Of a stretch of DNA of 64,000 nucleotides, positions 27,284-36,121 are shown one piece after another. This DNA is from Hyphomicrobiaceae bacterium (GTDB lineage: Bacteria > Pseudomonadota > Alphaproteobacteria > Rhizobiales > Hyphomicrobiaceae): assembly GCA_025359185.1 (NCBI GenBank), contig JANYHF010000023.1, positions 1-64,000 of the forward strand, read 5' to 3'. The notes beneath the pieces are model-generated. The model searched no databases, had not been told where the DNA came from, and saw nothing but the letters and a program-made list of their open reading frames with translations. Both the position numbers and the translations under genes were made by a program. Position 1 is the first letter of the stretch; each line of letters starts with the position of its first letter.

Positions 27284-28042
27284 ATGATCACCACTAGCAA
27301 AGTCGCCCTTGTCACGGGCGCGGGCAGCGGCATCGGTAGGGCTGTGGCGCTGGCGTTACAGGCCGAGGGCTACGATGTCGCGCTGGCCGGGCGGACCTTG
27401 GATAAGCTCAACGCGACCGCCAAACTCGCGTCCAAGGGCGGCGGGCGGATGGTGGCGCTTGTGGCGGACATAGGTGATCCAAAGTCGGTGGCGGCGCTCT
27501 TTATTGAGACAGGTAAACACTTCAGCCGCCTCGATCTTTTGTTCAACAATGCCGGCTCGGGAGCGCCTGCCGTTGCGATGGAAGACATCACCTACGAGCA
27601 ATGGCGAACGGTGCTGGACGCCAATCTGACAGGCGCGTTTTTGTGCTCACAGCAGGCCATCCGGATGTTCAAGGCGCAGACGCCAAAGGGCGGCCGCATC
27701 ATCAACAACGGCTCGATCTCGGCCCATGTTCCCCGGCCCATGTCGGCGCCCTACACCGCCACCAAACACGCCATCACGGGTCTTACACGCTCGATCACTC
27801 TCGACGGCCGCGCCGATAATATCGTCTGTGGCCAAATTGATATCGGCAATGCGGGTACGGACATGACCAGCCGCATGAGCACCGGCGTGCGTCAGGCGAA
27901 CGGCGAGATAAAGTCAGAGCCGACCATGGATGTGGGCCACGTCGCCAAGGCGGTGCTGTACATGGCAAGCCTGCCTTTGGACGCCAATGTCCTCTTCATG
28001 ACGGTCATGGCAAACGGGATGCCGTTTGTCGGCCGTGGCTGA
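27284..28042 (+). CDS. Short-chain dehydrogenase/reductase
   Basis: This 252-residue classical SDR has a Rossmann nucleotide motif [10 protein letters not shown] at residues 10-19, an NNAG motif near 86 and the catalytic triad Ser in [12 protein letters not shown] near 142 with YTATK near 155. The region AGRTLDKL after strand 2 (Arg at the tip) suggests NADP preference. It lies between the M20 hydrolase and the P450, with only five bases to the latter, so it should act in the same pathway, oxidising or reducing an alcohol/ketone. Substrate unknown. Confidence 0.88.
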   Translation: MITTSKVALVTGAGSGIGRAVALALQAEGYDVALAGRTLDKLNATAKLASKGGGRMVALVADIGDPKSVAALFIETGKHFSRLDLLFNNAGSGAPAVAMEDITYEQWRTVLDANLTGAFLCSQQAIRMFKAQTPKGGRIINNGSISAHVPRPMSAPYTATKHAITGLTRSITLDGRADNIVCGQIDIGNAGTDMTSRMSTGVRQANGEIKSEPTMDVGHVAKAVLYMASLPLDANVLFMTVMANGMPFVGRG

Positions 28043-28047
28043 CGCCG

Positions 28048-29256
28048 ATGGTTGCCGACATCGATCAGGATCCGCGCGGGCTGGACTTCGTACAAGATCC
28101 GTATCCATTCTATCATAAGGTCCGCGCAGGCGGTCCGGTGTTCCGTTGGCAGCAATATGGCCATCTGTGTGCCGCCGGTTATGACGACGTCAACCGCCTA
28201 CTGCGCGACCGCCGCTTTGGCCGCCAGGTGCTGCATGTGGCCAGCCGGGCAGCGCTGGGCTGGCCGGACCCCGATCCGGCGCTGGCGGACTTCCACGCCG
28301 TCGAGCGGCTGTCGTTGTTGGAGCTGGAGCCACCAGACCATACCCGGCTGCGCGGGCTGATCACGCGCGCGTTCGTATCGCGGCAAGTGGAGCGGCTGCG
28401 GCCTCGCATCGAGGTGCTGGCGGCGGAGCTGATCGACGGCTTTGGCGGTGGCGAGGTTGATCTGCTGACGGCCTTTGCCACGCCGATCCCGGTCCAGGTA
28501 ATCGCCGATCTGCTTGGCATTGACGCCACTATGGCCCCTCAGCTGCTCGACTGGTCTCACCGGATGGTCGCCATGTACCAGTTCCGGCGCTCGGCAGCGG
28601 AGGAGACGTCGGCGACTATCGCGGCGCGGGAGTTTGCTGCGTTCATCCGGTCCGAGATCGACAAGTCCCGCAAGTCACCACGTGAAGACCTGCTATCACA
28701 GATGGTCAGTGGCGCGAGTGATGGCGCGCGCATGACGGAGGCCGAGATTGTCTCGACGGCGATCCTGTTGTTGAACGCCGGACATGAGGCGAGCGTGCAC
28801 GCCATCGGCAACGGCGTGAAGGCTATTTTGGAGTCGGGGCTTGATCCGGTGGTGCTGTTTGCAACACCCGCCTCGACAGTTGCCACGATCGAGGAAACGC
28901 TGCGCTTCGATCCGCCGCTGCATATGTTCACGCGCTATGCGCTTGAAGATTTGGAGATTGGCGGTGTGCCGATGAAAGTGGGTGACACCATCGGCCTGAT
29001 GCTGGCCGCCGCCAATCGCGACCCAGCGCGCTACCCGGACCCGGACCGCTTCGATCCCACCCGCGACGCCAGTGGCCACACCTCCTTTGGCGCCGGCATT
29101 CACTTCTGCCTCGGCGCTCCGCTCGCCCGCCTCGAATTCGAAATTGCGATGCCAATGCTGTTCGCACGACTGCCGCAACTCAGGCTGGCCGAGCCGCCCG
29201 TCTATCGCGATACGTATCATTTCCACGGGCTGGAACGGCTGCTCGTGCGGGTGTGA
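28048..29256 (+). CDS. Cytochrome P450
   Basis: This 402-residue soluble bacterial P450 has the heme-binding loop FGAGIHFCLGAPLAR with proximal Cys354, the K-helix EETLR, the PDRFDPTR meander and an I-helix reading LLLNAGHEASVHAIGNG. In the I-helix the usual acid-Thr pair for oxygen activation appears as His-Glu-Ala-Ser, so Ser would replace Thr one position later than consensus. No membrane anchor is present, so it is cytoplasmic and needs ferredoxin partners, which are not in the window. It ends the M20-SDR-P450 operon; its stop codon lies at the edge of a long inverted repeat. Confidence 0.92.
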   Translation: MVADIDQDPRGLDFVQDPYPFYHKVRAGGPVFRWQQYGHLCAAGYDDVNRLLRDRRFGRQVLHVASRAALGWPDPDPALADFHAVERLSLLELEPPDHTRLRGLITRAFVSRQVERLRPRIEVLAAELIDGFGGGEVDLLTAFATPIPVQVIADLLGIDATMAPQLLDWSHRMVAMYQFRRSAAEETSATIAAREFAAFIRSEIDKSRKSPREDLLSQMVSGASDGARMTEAEIVSTAILLLNAGHEASVHAIGNGVKAILESGLDPVVLFATPASTVATIEETLRFDPPLHMFTRYALEDLEIGGVPMKVGDTIGLMLAAANRDPARYPDPDRFDPTRDASGHTSFGAGIHFCLGAPLARLEFEIAMPMLFARLPQLRLAEPPVYRDTYHFHGLERLLVRV

Positions 29257-29697
29257 GTCACGCCGTCGATCAGAAATACCAGCCCGTCATCCCGCGCGCG
29301 ATGCAGCGCCGCTTCGGCGGTGCGACGCAGACGCGGGATCTTGCCAGCCGGACAGGTGCAAGAGCCGCATGTAAGAACCCGGACCAGCGCCGCAGCATAA
29401 AGGATGCAGCAGCACATCCGGGTCGACGTCCCTGGAACGTGAGTTGGCTGGAATCATGGGTCGTTTGTTTTGATCGACGGTGTTATGCCGACGAGCGAAT
29501 ATACCGACCTATCAAGTTCGGTCATCCCGGATGCGCTGCAGCATTCTTCATGGTGCTGCGCTGCTCCGGGATCTTGTTCGCGGCTCTAGCCACTGTTCGA
29601 ACCCCGAGATCCCGCGTCTGCGGTGCACCGATGAAGTATCGCTGCGCCGCGCTCGGGATGACGGGTTTGTATTTTTGATCGACGGTATTACGCCACG
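29257..29697. repeat. Long inverted repeat cluster (family C) after the P450 gene
   Basis: Arms of about 90 bases (29257-29345 and 29605-29697) are diverged inverse copies. Both contain CCCGTCATCCCG at the same relative place and AGACGCGGGATCT at the inner end. A further palindromic unit, CATCCCGGATGCGCTGCAG, lies at about 29522-29581, and a partial GATCGACGGTGTTATG copy at 29470. The right arm supplies the TAA stop of the downstream minus-strand gene. The interval otherwise holds no gene. Confidence 0.75.
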
Positions 29698-30683
29698 CTC
29701 TCAAGTAGCCTGTTCAATGCCGGATCTATCTTCGGGCTGTTGTGTTTGATGAAGCCCAGCAGGGCGCGTTCGGCGTCGCTGATGCGGCCATCGCGCGCAA
29801 TGCGGTCTGCGAGCCATTTGGCTTCGGGGGCGGTGATCTCTTCGCTGACCAGCATGGCGCGGGTCTCGGCTTCGACGCGGGCTAGGGCGATGTCTTCAAG
29901 GCTCGGCGTGCGGCAGGCGGCCCAGATGCCCGTCAATCCAAAATGCACCATGTCGCCCAGGAACCCGCCAAGGTCGGGCTCGGCCTCAAGCCAGGCTTCT
30001 TGCCGCAGGGCTTCCTCGCGTGGTGGCGGGATGTGTCCCGCTGCGGCCATCAGGTGGTTGGCAATCGCTTTGGTGTAGAGATCAATCCACGAAGGGTCGC
30101 TGAGGCTTTCATCTGCCGCATCGCCGATATCCATCAGCACTTCGGCTTCGGCGCGCGTGACAGCGATATTTCCATCACCGCCGCCCGCATAGAGAATCCG
30201 CCGCAGCTGAACCACATCGTTGGCCGTTACGACGCCGGCAGACGGCTTGGACGCCCCGAGGCGAAGCGGGCCTGTACCTTCGGTGATGCCATCGCGCACC
30301 TGCCCAAGGGCCAGAGCCGACAACGATCCCGGCGCCCAGCGCGCCTCTTCGAGCACCTTCACCAGTAGATTGAATTCATTGCGGGTCTCAACCTTGCCAG
30401 CCGATGCAATGCGCTCGGTGAGCCGAGCGGCATTGTCTGCCGTCAGGTAGCCTGCGGGCTTGACCTGATGAACAAGGTATTCGGCCAGAGCCTCAACGAA
30501 CAACACGCCCCACTCGGGCGGCTGCGTGCGGCAGTTCTGTTCCAGCGCAAACAAGGCATCGGCCTCACCCTCACCGATGAGACCATCTTTGTAATAGCCG
30601 CGCCGGATAACCGCGACATCCGCGCTGCTCAGCGTGCCGCGGGCGCAGATCGCGCCGGGGTCGATATCGTCCGCATCCGCCAT
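29688..30683 (-). CDS. Hypothetical protein with internal duplication
   Basis: No named family is recognised for this protein of about 331 residues. It is acidic, mostly helical and lacks a signal peptide or membrane segments. Two halves appear duplicated: DVAVIRRGYYKDGLIGEGEA near residue 14 aligns with DVVQLRRILYAGGGDGNIAV near 160, each followed by a WGVLFVEALAEYLVHQ or WIDLYTKAIANHLMAA helix. A third fragment near the C-terminus (ITAPEAKWLADRIARDGRIS) looks like another half unit. Glycine/Asp-rich loops recall EF-hand-like turns without a full calcium motif. ATG 30683 follows GGCAGGGA. The stop codon lies in a repeat arm. Confidence 0.7.
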   Translation of the reverse strand: MADADDIDPGAICARGTLSSADVAVIRRGYYKDGLIGEGEADALFALEQNCRTQPPEWGVLFVEALAEYLVHQVKPAGYLTADNAARLTERIASAGKVETRNEFNLLVKVLEEARWAPGSLSALALGQVRDGITEGTGPLRLGASKPSAGVVTANDVVQLRRILYAGGGDGNIAVTRAEAEVLMDIGDAADESLSDPSWIDLYTKAIANHLMAAAGHIPPPREEALRQEAWLEAEPDLGGFLGDMVHFGLTGIWAACRTPSLEDIALARVEAETRAMLVSEEITAPEAKWLADRIARDGRISDAERALLGFIKHNSPKIDPALNRLLESVA

Positions 30684-30768
30684 GGAGTATCCCTGCCGCT
30701 TTCCGGTGACCACAGGGAGCCTAGGCGCAAAGCGGTTACCAAAAGACTAAGGCGTGTACCGTTTGAGC

Positions 30769-32313
30769 TCACACGCCTCTTGGACCTGCGTAGCGCACCA
30801 CACCTTGTGGCGAGAGCGTTGCGTTTGCCAGTGCGCGTTCGGCGTGCAGCATCCGATGGCTGAGCAGTTTGCCCGCATAACGGGCAATCACGGAGGCCAA
30901 TGCGGGCTTGCCGGCCAGGTTGACCAGTTCACCGGGATCCCGTTGCATATCGTACAACAGGGGCGGTTGGGCCGTGAAGTGGACGTATTTGTAGGCGTGA
31001 TCGCGCAGAATGTTCATCGTGCACTGATCCGAGGTGAGCCCGAAATGCTGCTCCATCCGCTGTGTGTGCGGGGTTCGGAAGTCGAACTCCCAGAACACGG
31101 CGTCGCGCCAACTTACCGGTGCTTTACCGGCCAGGAACGGCGACAGTGACAAGCCGTTGGCTTCGTTGGGCACATTGCGGCCAAGCCAGCCGAGAATGGT
31201 CGGGACCAGATCGACGCTCTCGGTGAAGGCCTCCACACGTTGGCCCCGCGCACCGTTGGGCGCCAGCGGGTCACGGATGATCAACGGAATATGGTTCGAG
31301 GCTTCGAACCAGCCAGCTTTGCCCCAGCACCAATGATCCCCCAGCATCTCACCATGGTCGCTGGTGAAAATGATCAGCGTTTCGTCGAGTTCGCCGGTCT
31401 TTTCGAGATGCGCGAAGATTCGGCCAAGTTGCGCATCCACCTCGGCAATCAGTCCGAAATAGACGGCGCGCATTTCGGCAAGATCGCTCTCGGGGAGTGC
31501 CTGCACATCCACTTGACTTTCGAAGTAGGCGGAGTCGGCTTGCAGCATCAGCCAAGCATCGAGGAACGGGTGCACCGCGCGTTCCACTTGCCGGTCGGGG
31601 TTGCGGACGGGCGCGGGCACCTTGGCGACGTCGATCATTGTGTTGTAGGGCGCCGGCGCGATCAGCGGCGGATGCGGGCGCAGGAAAACGGCGTGGATAA
31701 ACCAGTCTTCCTTGCGGCGCAGGCGGAGGTAGTCGAGCACCTTATCGGCGATATAGGCGGTATCACTGTCCTCGGCCTTATACACCGCAGGGCCACGGTC
31801 AAAGCGCTCCAGCACTTTGGGCGTGTCCGGATGTTGGTAGATATCCAGTAGGCGCTCTGGAATCTCATAGCCCTTCTTGGCCAGTTCCGACATCCAGCCG
31901 GTGAGGCAGGCTTCGTTGAGGCTCGCCTCCAGGCGGAAGCCGGGCAGCACCCCCTCATAGGTTTTCAACTGCGGATCCGCGGGCGCCATCACAGCGGGAT
32001 CGGCGGAGCTATCGGTGTAGCCGAACAACACGGGATCATAGCCCGCCTTGCGCGCTTCCAGTGCGATGTTGGTATGCCGCCGGTCGAGCGGCGCGCCGTT
32101 GCGGATGCTGCGATGCAGAAATGGATAGAGCCCGGTTAACAGGCTGGTACGCGCCGGGCCGCAGGGCGTTGCGACAGTGTAATGGCGTGTGAAGGTCGTT
32201 CCGTCGTGCGCGAGCCGGTCCAAATGCGGGGTGCGGGCGGCGGGGTGGCCCAGCAGCGACAGCGCATCGCCCCGCCACTGGTCGCCGGTGATGAGGAGGA
32301 CTTTGCGGGGCAT
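30769..32313 (-). CDS. Phosphonate monoester hydrolase / phosphodiesterase, sulfatase superfamily
   Basis: This 514-residue enzyme of the alkaline phosphatase superfamily uses a formylglycine made from Cys51 in the motif TPCGPARTS (C-x-P-x-R). Metal and active-site residues match rhizobial PMH: D11-Q12 at the N-terminus, N72, Y99 in FGYT, H214 in LRPHPPL, D319-H320 in TSDHGE and K332. The C-terminal LSHRMLHAERALAN stretch also matches that family more than arylsulfatases. Expected reaction is hydrolysis of phosphonate or phosphate diesters, with promiscuous sulfatase activity possible. No signal peptide is seen. Formylglycine-generating enzyme is not encoded in the window. Monocistronic, with Kup divergent. 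Confidence 0.88.
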   Translation of the reverse strand: MPRKVLLITGDQWRGDALSLLGHPAARTPHLDRLAHDGTTFTRHYTVATPCGPARTSLLTGLYPFLHRSIRNGAPLDRRHTNIALEARKAGYDPVLFGYTDSSADPAVMAPADPQLKTYEGVLPGFRLEASLNEACLTGWMSELAKKGYEIPERLLDIYQHPDTPKVLERFDRGPAVYKAEDSDTAYIADKVLDYLRLRRKEDWFIHAVFLRPHPPLIAPAPYNTMIDVAKVPAPVRNPDRQVERAVHPFLDAWLMLQADSAYFESQVDVQALPESDLAEMRAVYFGLIAEVDAQLGRIFAHLEKTGELDETLIIFTSDHGEMLGDHWCWGKAGWFEASNHIPLIIRDPLAPNGARGQRVEAFTESVDLVPTILGWLGRNVPNEANGLSLSPFLAGKAPVSWRDAVFWEFDFRTPHTQRMEQHFGLTSDQCTMNILRDHAYKYVHFTAQPPLLYDMQRDPGELVNLAGKPALASVIARYAGKLLSHRMLHAERALANATLSPQGVVRYAGPRGV

Positions 32314-32718
32314 GGAGTGACGCGGCCTCTCGGAGGTGTTGGCTGGCGGCTGCTAATAGAGCCAAGAGAACTCAGTAACGCGTCATCATCTTTAGATCGA
32401 GGCGCGGAATGACTACACTGATCTTGAACATCCCTGTGCGAGGATGACGCAGGCGACAGCTTAGCGGTGACCAAAATCCTGCAGAGGACTGGATAATCGG
32501 ACCCTCACGCGCGGACGCCAAGTATAACCTGTTACCCTGCCGCACTGGTGATATTGCACTGCATCATGGACGGGCCTATATCCGGCTCCGTTCGGTGGCT
32601 GTAAGCGCTCGACGTATTGTCGAGGCTCATGGCCATTGCCGTAGACCCTCTCCCGGCATCACGCTGGCCCAGGGCCATGCCCCGGTTGAGTAAGGGTTTT
32701 CGCAAGGAACGTCTTCGC
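32314..32718. other. 405-base divergent intergenic region before kup
   Basis: This gap separates the divergent hydrolase and kup genes. I see no coding sequence with recognisable motifs; an in-frame extension of kup to 32617 lacks a good ribosome site and would precede the conserved N-terminus. There is no recognisable riboswitch or strong terminator. It presumably holds two promoters. Confidence 0.4.
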
Positions 32719-34635
32719 ATGGCGACCACCACTTCTGCGCCTTCGGGCGTCCAGGAGAATTTGACTCGTTCGGCCCCTCACAGCGGAATGGCAATGCTGA
32801 TGATGGGTTGCCTCGGCGTCGTCTACGGAGACATCGGTACGAGTCCGCTCTATGCACTTCAAGTGTCAATCGCCAATGTCGCGCCGGGCCTTCAGATGCG
32901 CGCCGACATCATCGGCATCATTTCGCTGCTGATATGGGCGCTGATCTTCACCGTCACTGTCAAATACGTCATGTTCGTCATGCGCATGGACAATAATGGC
33001 GAGGGCGGCACGCTGTCGCTGATGGCCTTGGCGCAAAAGGCCGTCGGCCGCCGCACCACATATTTGTTCCTGCTCGGCATTGCGGGCGCGGCCTTGTTCT
33101 ACGGCGATGCGATCCTGACGCCGGCAATCTCGGTGCTGTCGGCCGTCGAGGGTTTGAAACACGTTCTGCCCGGTTCTGAGTTCTATGTGGTGCCCCTGGC
33201 GGTCATCATCCTGTTGGTATTGTTCGTCGCCCAATCCTGGGGGACTGAGCGGGTGGCGGCGTTTTTTGGCCCGGTTATGCTGGTTTGGTTCGCAGTTCTG
33301 GCAATTGCCGGGCTGGTCCACATCCCCGACGATTGGAGCATACTGGCCGCTTTCAATCCGCTTGCTGGATTGAACTATTTCCTGCGCCACGGGCTTGGGA
33401 GCATCCTCGTTCTGGGTGCCGTCTTTCTTGCTGTCACGGGTGGTGAAGCCCTCTATGCCGACATGGGGCATTTCGGCCGCAAGCCGATTAGCCGGGCCTG
33501 GCTGTTCTTGGTGCTACCGGCGCTGCTGCTCAACTATCTCGGCCAGGGAGCGATGGTGCTCGCGCGGCCCGAAACGGCGTCCGATCCCTTCTATCTCATG
33601 ATGCCGCAATCGCCCGTGTCGCTGATACCGATGATCCTGCTTGCAACCATGGCAACCGTGATTGCCAGTCAGGCTGTCATCAGTGGGGCCTTCTCGATGA
33701 CTCAGCAGGCGATCCAACTCGGCCTGTTGCCCCGGTTGCAGATCTTGCACACATCCGAGAGCCAATTCGGGCAAGTGTTTTTGCCGCGCGTCAACACTAT
33801 GCTGCTGGTCGGTGTGATTATTCTGGTCCTGGCGTTCCGGTCATCGAGCTCGCTGGCTTCCGCTTATGGCATCGCCGTCAGCGGCACCATGCTGATCACA
33901 ACGCCACTCGCCTTTGTTGTCGCCTGGCGCGCCTGGAAGTGGCCGCTTCAATGGGCCCTGGCCGTGTGCGCGCCATTCGCACTGGTTGATATCGCGTTCT
34001 TTGTCGCCAACGCCTTCAAGTTCCTCGACGGCGGCTATATTCCCATCGCGGTGGCGGCGATACTGATGCTGATCATGTGGACCTGGGCGCGCGGCGTGCG
34101 GCTGGTCAACGAAAAGCAGCGGCGCGAGTCGGTGCCGCTGGAAAGCCTGATGAAGAGTCTTGAGCGCAGCAAGCCGCTGCGAGTGCCCGGTACGGCCATC
34201 TTTCTAACCACCACACCAGATAGCGCCCCCGCAGCCCTGCTACATCATTTGAAACATTCGAAGGTACTACACGAAAAGAATGTTGTCATGCGCATCAAGT
34301 CAGCGACCGTGCCGCGCGTGCCGATTGAAGAGCAACTAGAAGTTGAGCAGGTGAGCCCGTCGATGGTGCGCATCACAGCGACGGTAGGTTACATGCAAAA
34401 CCCCGACGTGCCGCGCATGCTGCTTGCCGCCCGCCGGTTCGGGCTGACATTCGATATTATGCAGACGTCGTTTTTCATGTCGCGTTTCAACCTCAAATCG
34501 GTGTCACACAATCCATTGGCCGCATGGCAGAACTCGTTGTTCATCGCCTTGACGCGCACAGCCAATGACGCAACCGACTTCCTGCGCATTCCACCCGGCC
34601 GCGTGGTGTGGTTAGGTGGGCAACTGACGATTTGA
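32719..34635 (+). CDS. kup: KUP-family low-affinity potassium uptake transporter
   Basis: This 638-residue inner-membrane protein imports potassium with protons. About twelve hydrophobic segments span residues 20-430 and a cytoplasmic C-terminal domain follows. Signature stretches are GVVYGDIGTSPLYA near residue 33, MRMDNNGEGGTLSLMAL near 92, FYGDAILTPAISVLSA near 127, GGEALYADMGHFGR near 245 and ALLLNYLGQGAMVL near 273. The ATG at 32719 follows AAGGAA and gives the usual family length; the 34-residue extension upstream has no family resemblance. The next gene begins 35 bases downstream. Confidence 0.93.
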   Translation: MATTTSAPSGVQENLTRSAPHSGMAMLMMGCLGVVYGDIGTSPLYALQVSIANVAPGLQMRADIIGIISLLIWALIFTVTVKYVMFVMRMDNNGEGGTLSLMALAQKAVGRRTTYLFLLGIAGAALFYGDAILTPAISVLSAVEGLKHVLPGSEFYVVPLAVIILLVLFVAQSWGTERVAAFFGPVMLVWFAVLAIAGLVHIPDDWSILAAFNPLAGLNYFLRHGLGSILVLGAVFLAVTGGEALYADMGHFGRKPISRAWLFLVLPALLLNYLGQGAMVLARPETASDPFYLMMPQSPVSLIPMILLATMATVIASQAVISGAFSMTQQAIQLGLLPRLQILHTSESQFGQVFLPRVNTMLLVGVIILVLAFRSSSSLASAYGIAVSGTMLITTPLAFVVAWRAWKWPLQWALAVCAPFALVDIAFFVANAFKFLDGGYIPIAVAAILMLIMWTWARGVRLVNEKQRRESVPLESLMKSLERSKPLRVPGTAIFLTTTPDSAPAALLHHLKHSKVLHEKNVVMRIKSATVPRVPIEEQLEVEQVSPSMVRITATVGYMQNPDVPRMLLAARRFGLTFDIMQTSFFMSRFNLKSVSHNPLAAWQNSLFIALTRTANDATDFLRIPPGRVVWLGGQLTI

Positions 34636-34670
34636 AGCTGCTTTTCGACGGCGCAGGCATAGGAAACAGC

Positions 34671-35324
34671 ATGAAGATGCCCTGCGGGATGAGTTTGCTG
34701 GCAGGTCTTCTCGGGGCCATTCAACTCGAAACCAGGGCGGCCCTGGCTGACACCATTCTCGCAGATCCCTCACGGATGATGACTACGGCCAAGCGGATGG
34801 ACTTTGTGGGCCGCAGTAGCATGAGCGTGGTGCAGACACCCTCGGGTCCGTGCCTGCGAAGTACACCGCATCAGTCGGCATCCGGGCTGTATCAGGCCGT
34901 CGACACTGGCGCGGCCCAGTTGAAGCACGTGAGCTGGACTTGGCGCGTCGATCAACTGCAAGCCTCGGCCGATTTGCGTAAGCTGGAGACGGAGGATTCC
35001 GCCGCCACGCTGTTCTTCATCTTTGGCGAGCCGTCGCTGTTCAATCGCGATGTGCCAACGCTGGCCTATGTGTGGTCGGGTACGCCCGTTGCTGACGGCA
35101 CAGTCTTCAAGTCGGCACGCTTCAGAAGTTTGCATTACATTCAGCTGCATGGGGCCAAGGCGGCGGGCACTTGGCAGACGGACACCCGCGATATCGCGGC
35201 CGATTACCGGGCCATCTTTCATGCCGAACCCGGCCCGCTGAAATTCATTTCGCTGTTCAACGACAATGATCAGACCGGCGAACCCACCTCGGCGATGTTT
35301 TGCCCAGTCCGAGATGAGCAATAG
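34671..35324 (+). CDS. DUF3047-type secreted protein
   Basis: This 217-residue protein begins MKMPCGMSLLAGLLGAIQ and carries a signal peptide (about 1-26, ending AALAD). The mature part resembles DUF3047: VSWTWRVDQLQASADLRKLE followed by ATLFFIFGEPSL, LAYVWSGTPVADGTVFKSA and a C-terminal HAEPGPLKFISLFNDNDQTG. The family function is unknown; proteins of this type are exported and resemble carbohydrate-binding jelly-roll modules in predicted fold. The frame is open to 34608 inside kup, but AGGAAAC before 34671 and the signal peptide fix the start. Confidence 0.72.
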   Translation: MKMPCGMSLLAGLLGAIQLETRAALADTILADPSRMMTTAKRMDFVGRSSMSVVQTPSGPCLRSTPHQSASGLYQAVDTGAAQLKHVSWTWRVDQLQASADLRKLETEDSAATLFFIFGEPSLFNRDVPTLAYVWSGTPVADGTVFKSARFRSLHYIQLHGAKAAGTWQTDTRDIAADYRAIFHAEPGPLKFISLFNDNDQTGEPTSAMFCPVRDEQ

Positions 35325-35394
35325 CCCCTCAGCTTTCGGCCGCAATCGCTGAGTACCAAGGGCCAACTGCAACGCTTTTTCAACGAGCTCACCC

Positions 35395-36102
35395 ATGCGC
35401 CTTCTCGCTGCCCTGCTCATGTCTGCCGCCCTGCTCGTACCCGCCGCCGCCCATGCCGAAGGAGACAAGATGCCGACGCAACGCCAGATCAGCATCTCGG
35501 CCTCAGGGTCCGTTTCGGTCAAGCCGGATCAGGTCGCGATCTCCATCGGGGTCGTGCGCACGGCCAAAACGGCCAAGTCCGCACTGGAGGCAAACTCCGC
35601 TGCCATGCGGCCAATCATCGAGACGCTGAAAGCCTCGGGCATTGAGGCGCGCGATATCCAAACCTCGAATTTCTCAGTGCAGGCGGCCTATGACGAACCG
35701 CAAAATGGCAAGCCGGCCAAAATCATCGGTTATCAGGTGGCCAACTCGGTACAGGTGCGGCTGCGCGCCATCGAGAAGCTCGGCGACGTGCTCGACCGCG
35801 TCGTCGACCAGGGCTCGAACCAGATCAATAGCATCCAGTTTATCGTCAGCAAGGAAGCTGAATTGAAAGATGCGGCCCGTAAAGCCGCTGTCGCCAATGC
35901 CCAGCGCATGGCAAAGACCTATGCCGATGCGGCCGGGGTGACCCTCGGCGACGTGCTGATGATCAGTGAGGGAGAGGTCAATAGTGCGCGCGGCCCCTTC
36001 ATGGCCCAAGCCGCGATGAAGGACCGCGCGAACTCCGCCCCGATTGAAGCGGGCGAGCAGCAGTTGGACGTACAGGTCAACATGATCTGGGCAATCAAGT
36101 AA
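35395..36102 (+). CDS. SIMPL-domain (DUF541) periplasmic protein
   Basis: This 235-residue protein has a signal peptide (1-21, LVPAAAHAEG) and one SIMPL domain (about 32-233). Markers are ISISASGSVSVKPDQVAISIGV near residue 32, ARDIQTSNFSVQAAYDE near 84, the IGYQVANSVQVRLR strand near 107, DQGSNQINSIQFIVS near 140 and the C-terminal DVQVNMIWAI. SIMPL proteins, including YggE-like members, are linked to oxidative-stress tolerance and form ring-like oligomers in the periplasm or on the outside of the cell. It follows DUF3047 by 70 bases and is convergent with the TadG-like gene. Confidence 0.88.
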   Translation: MRLLAALLMSAALLVPAAAHAEGDKMPTQRQISISASGSVSVKPDQVAISIGVVRTAKTAKSALEANSAAMRPIIETLKASGIEARDIQTSNFSVQAAYDEPQNGKPAKIIGYQVANSVQVRLRAIEKLGDVLDRVVDQGSNQINSIQFIVSKEAELKDAARKAAVANAQRMAKTYADAAGVTLGDVLMISEGEVNSARGPFMAQAAMKDRANSAPIEAGEQQLDVQVNMIWAIK

Positions 36103-36121
36103 CCGCCCTTCCGTCTCCGAC

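Noticed and set aside
32314-32718. Possible c-di-AMP riboswitch before kup
   Set aside because: No conserved core is visible, and the class is not expected in this group.
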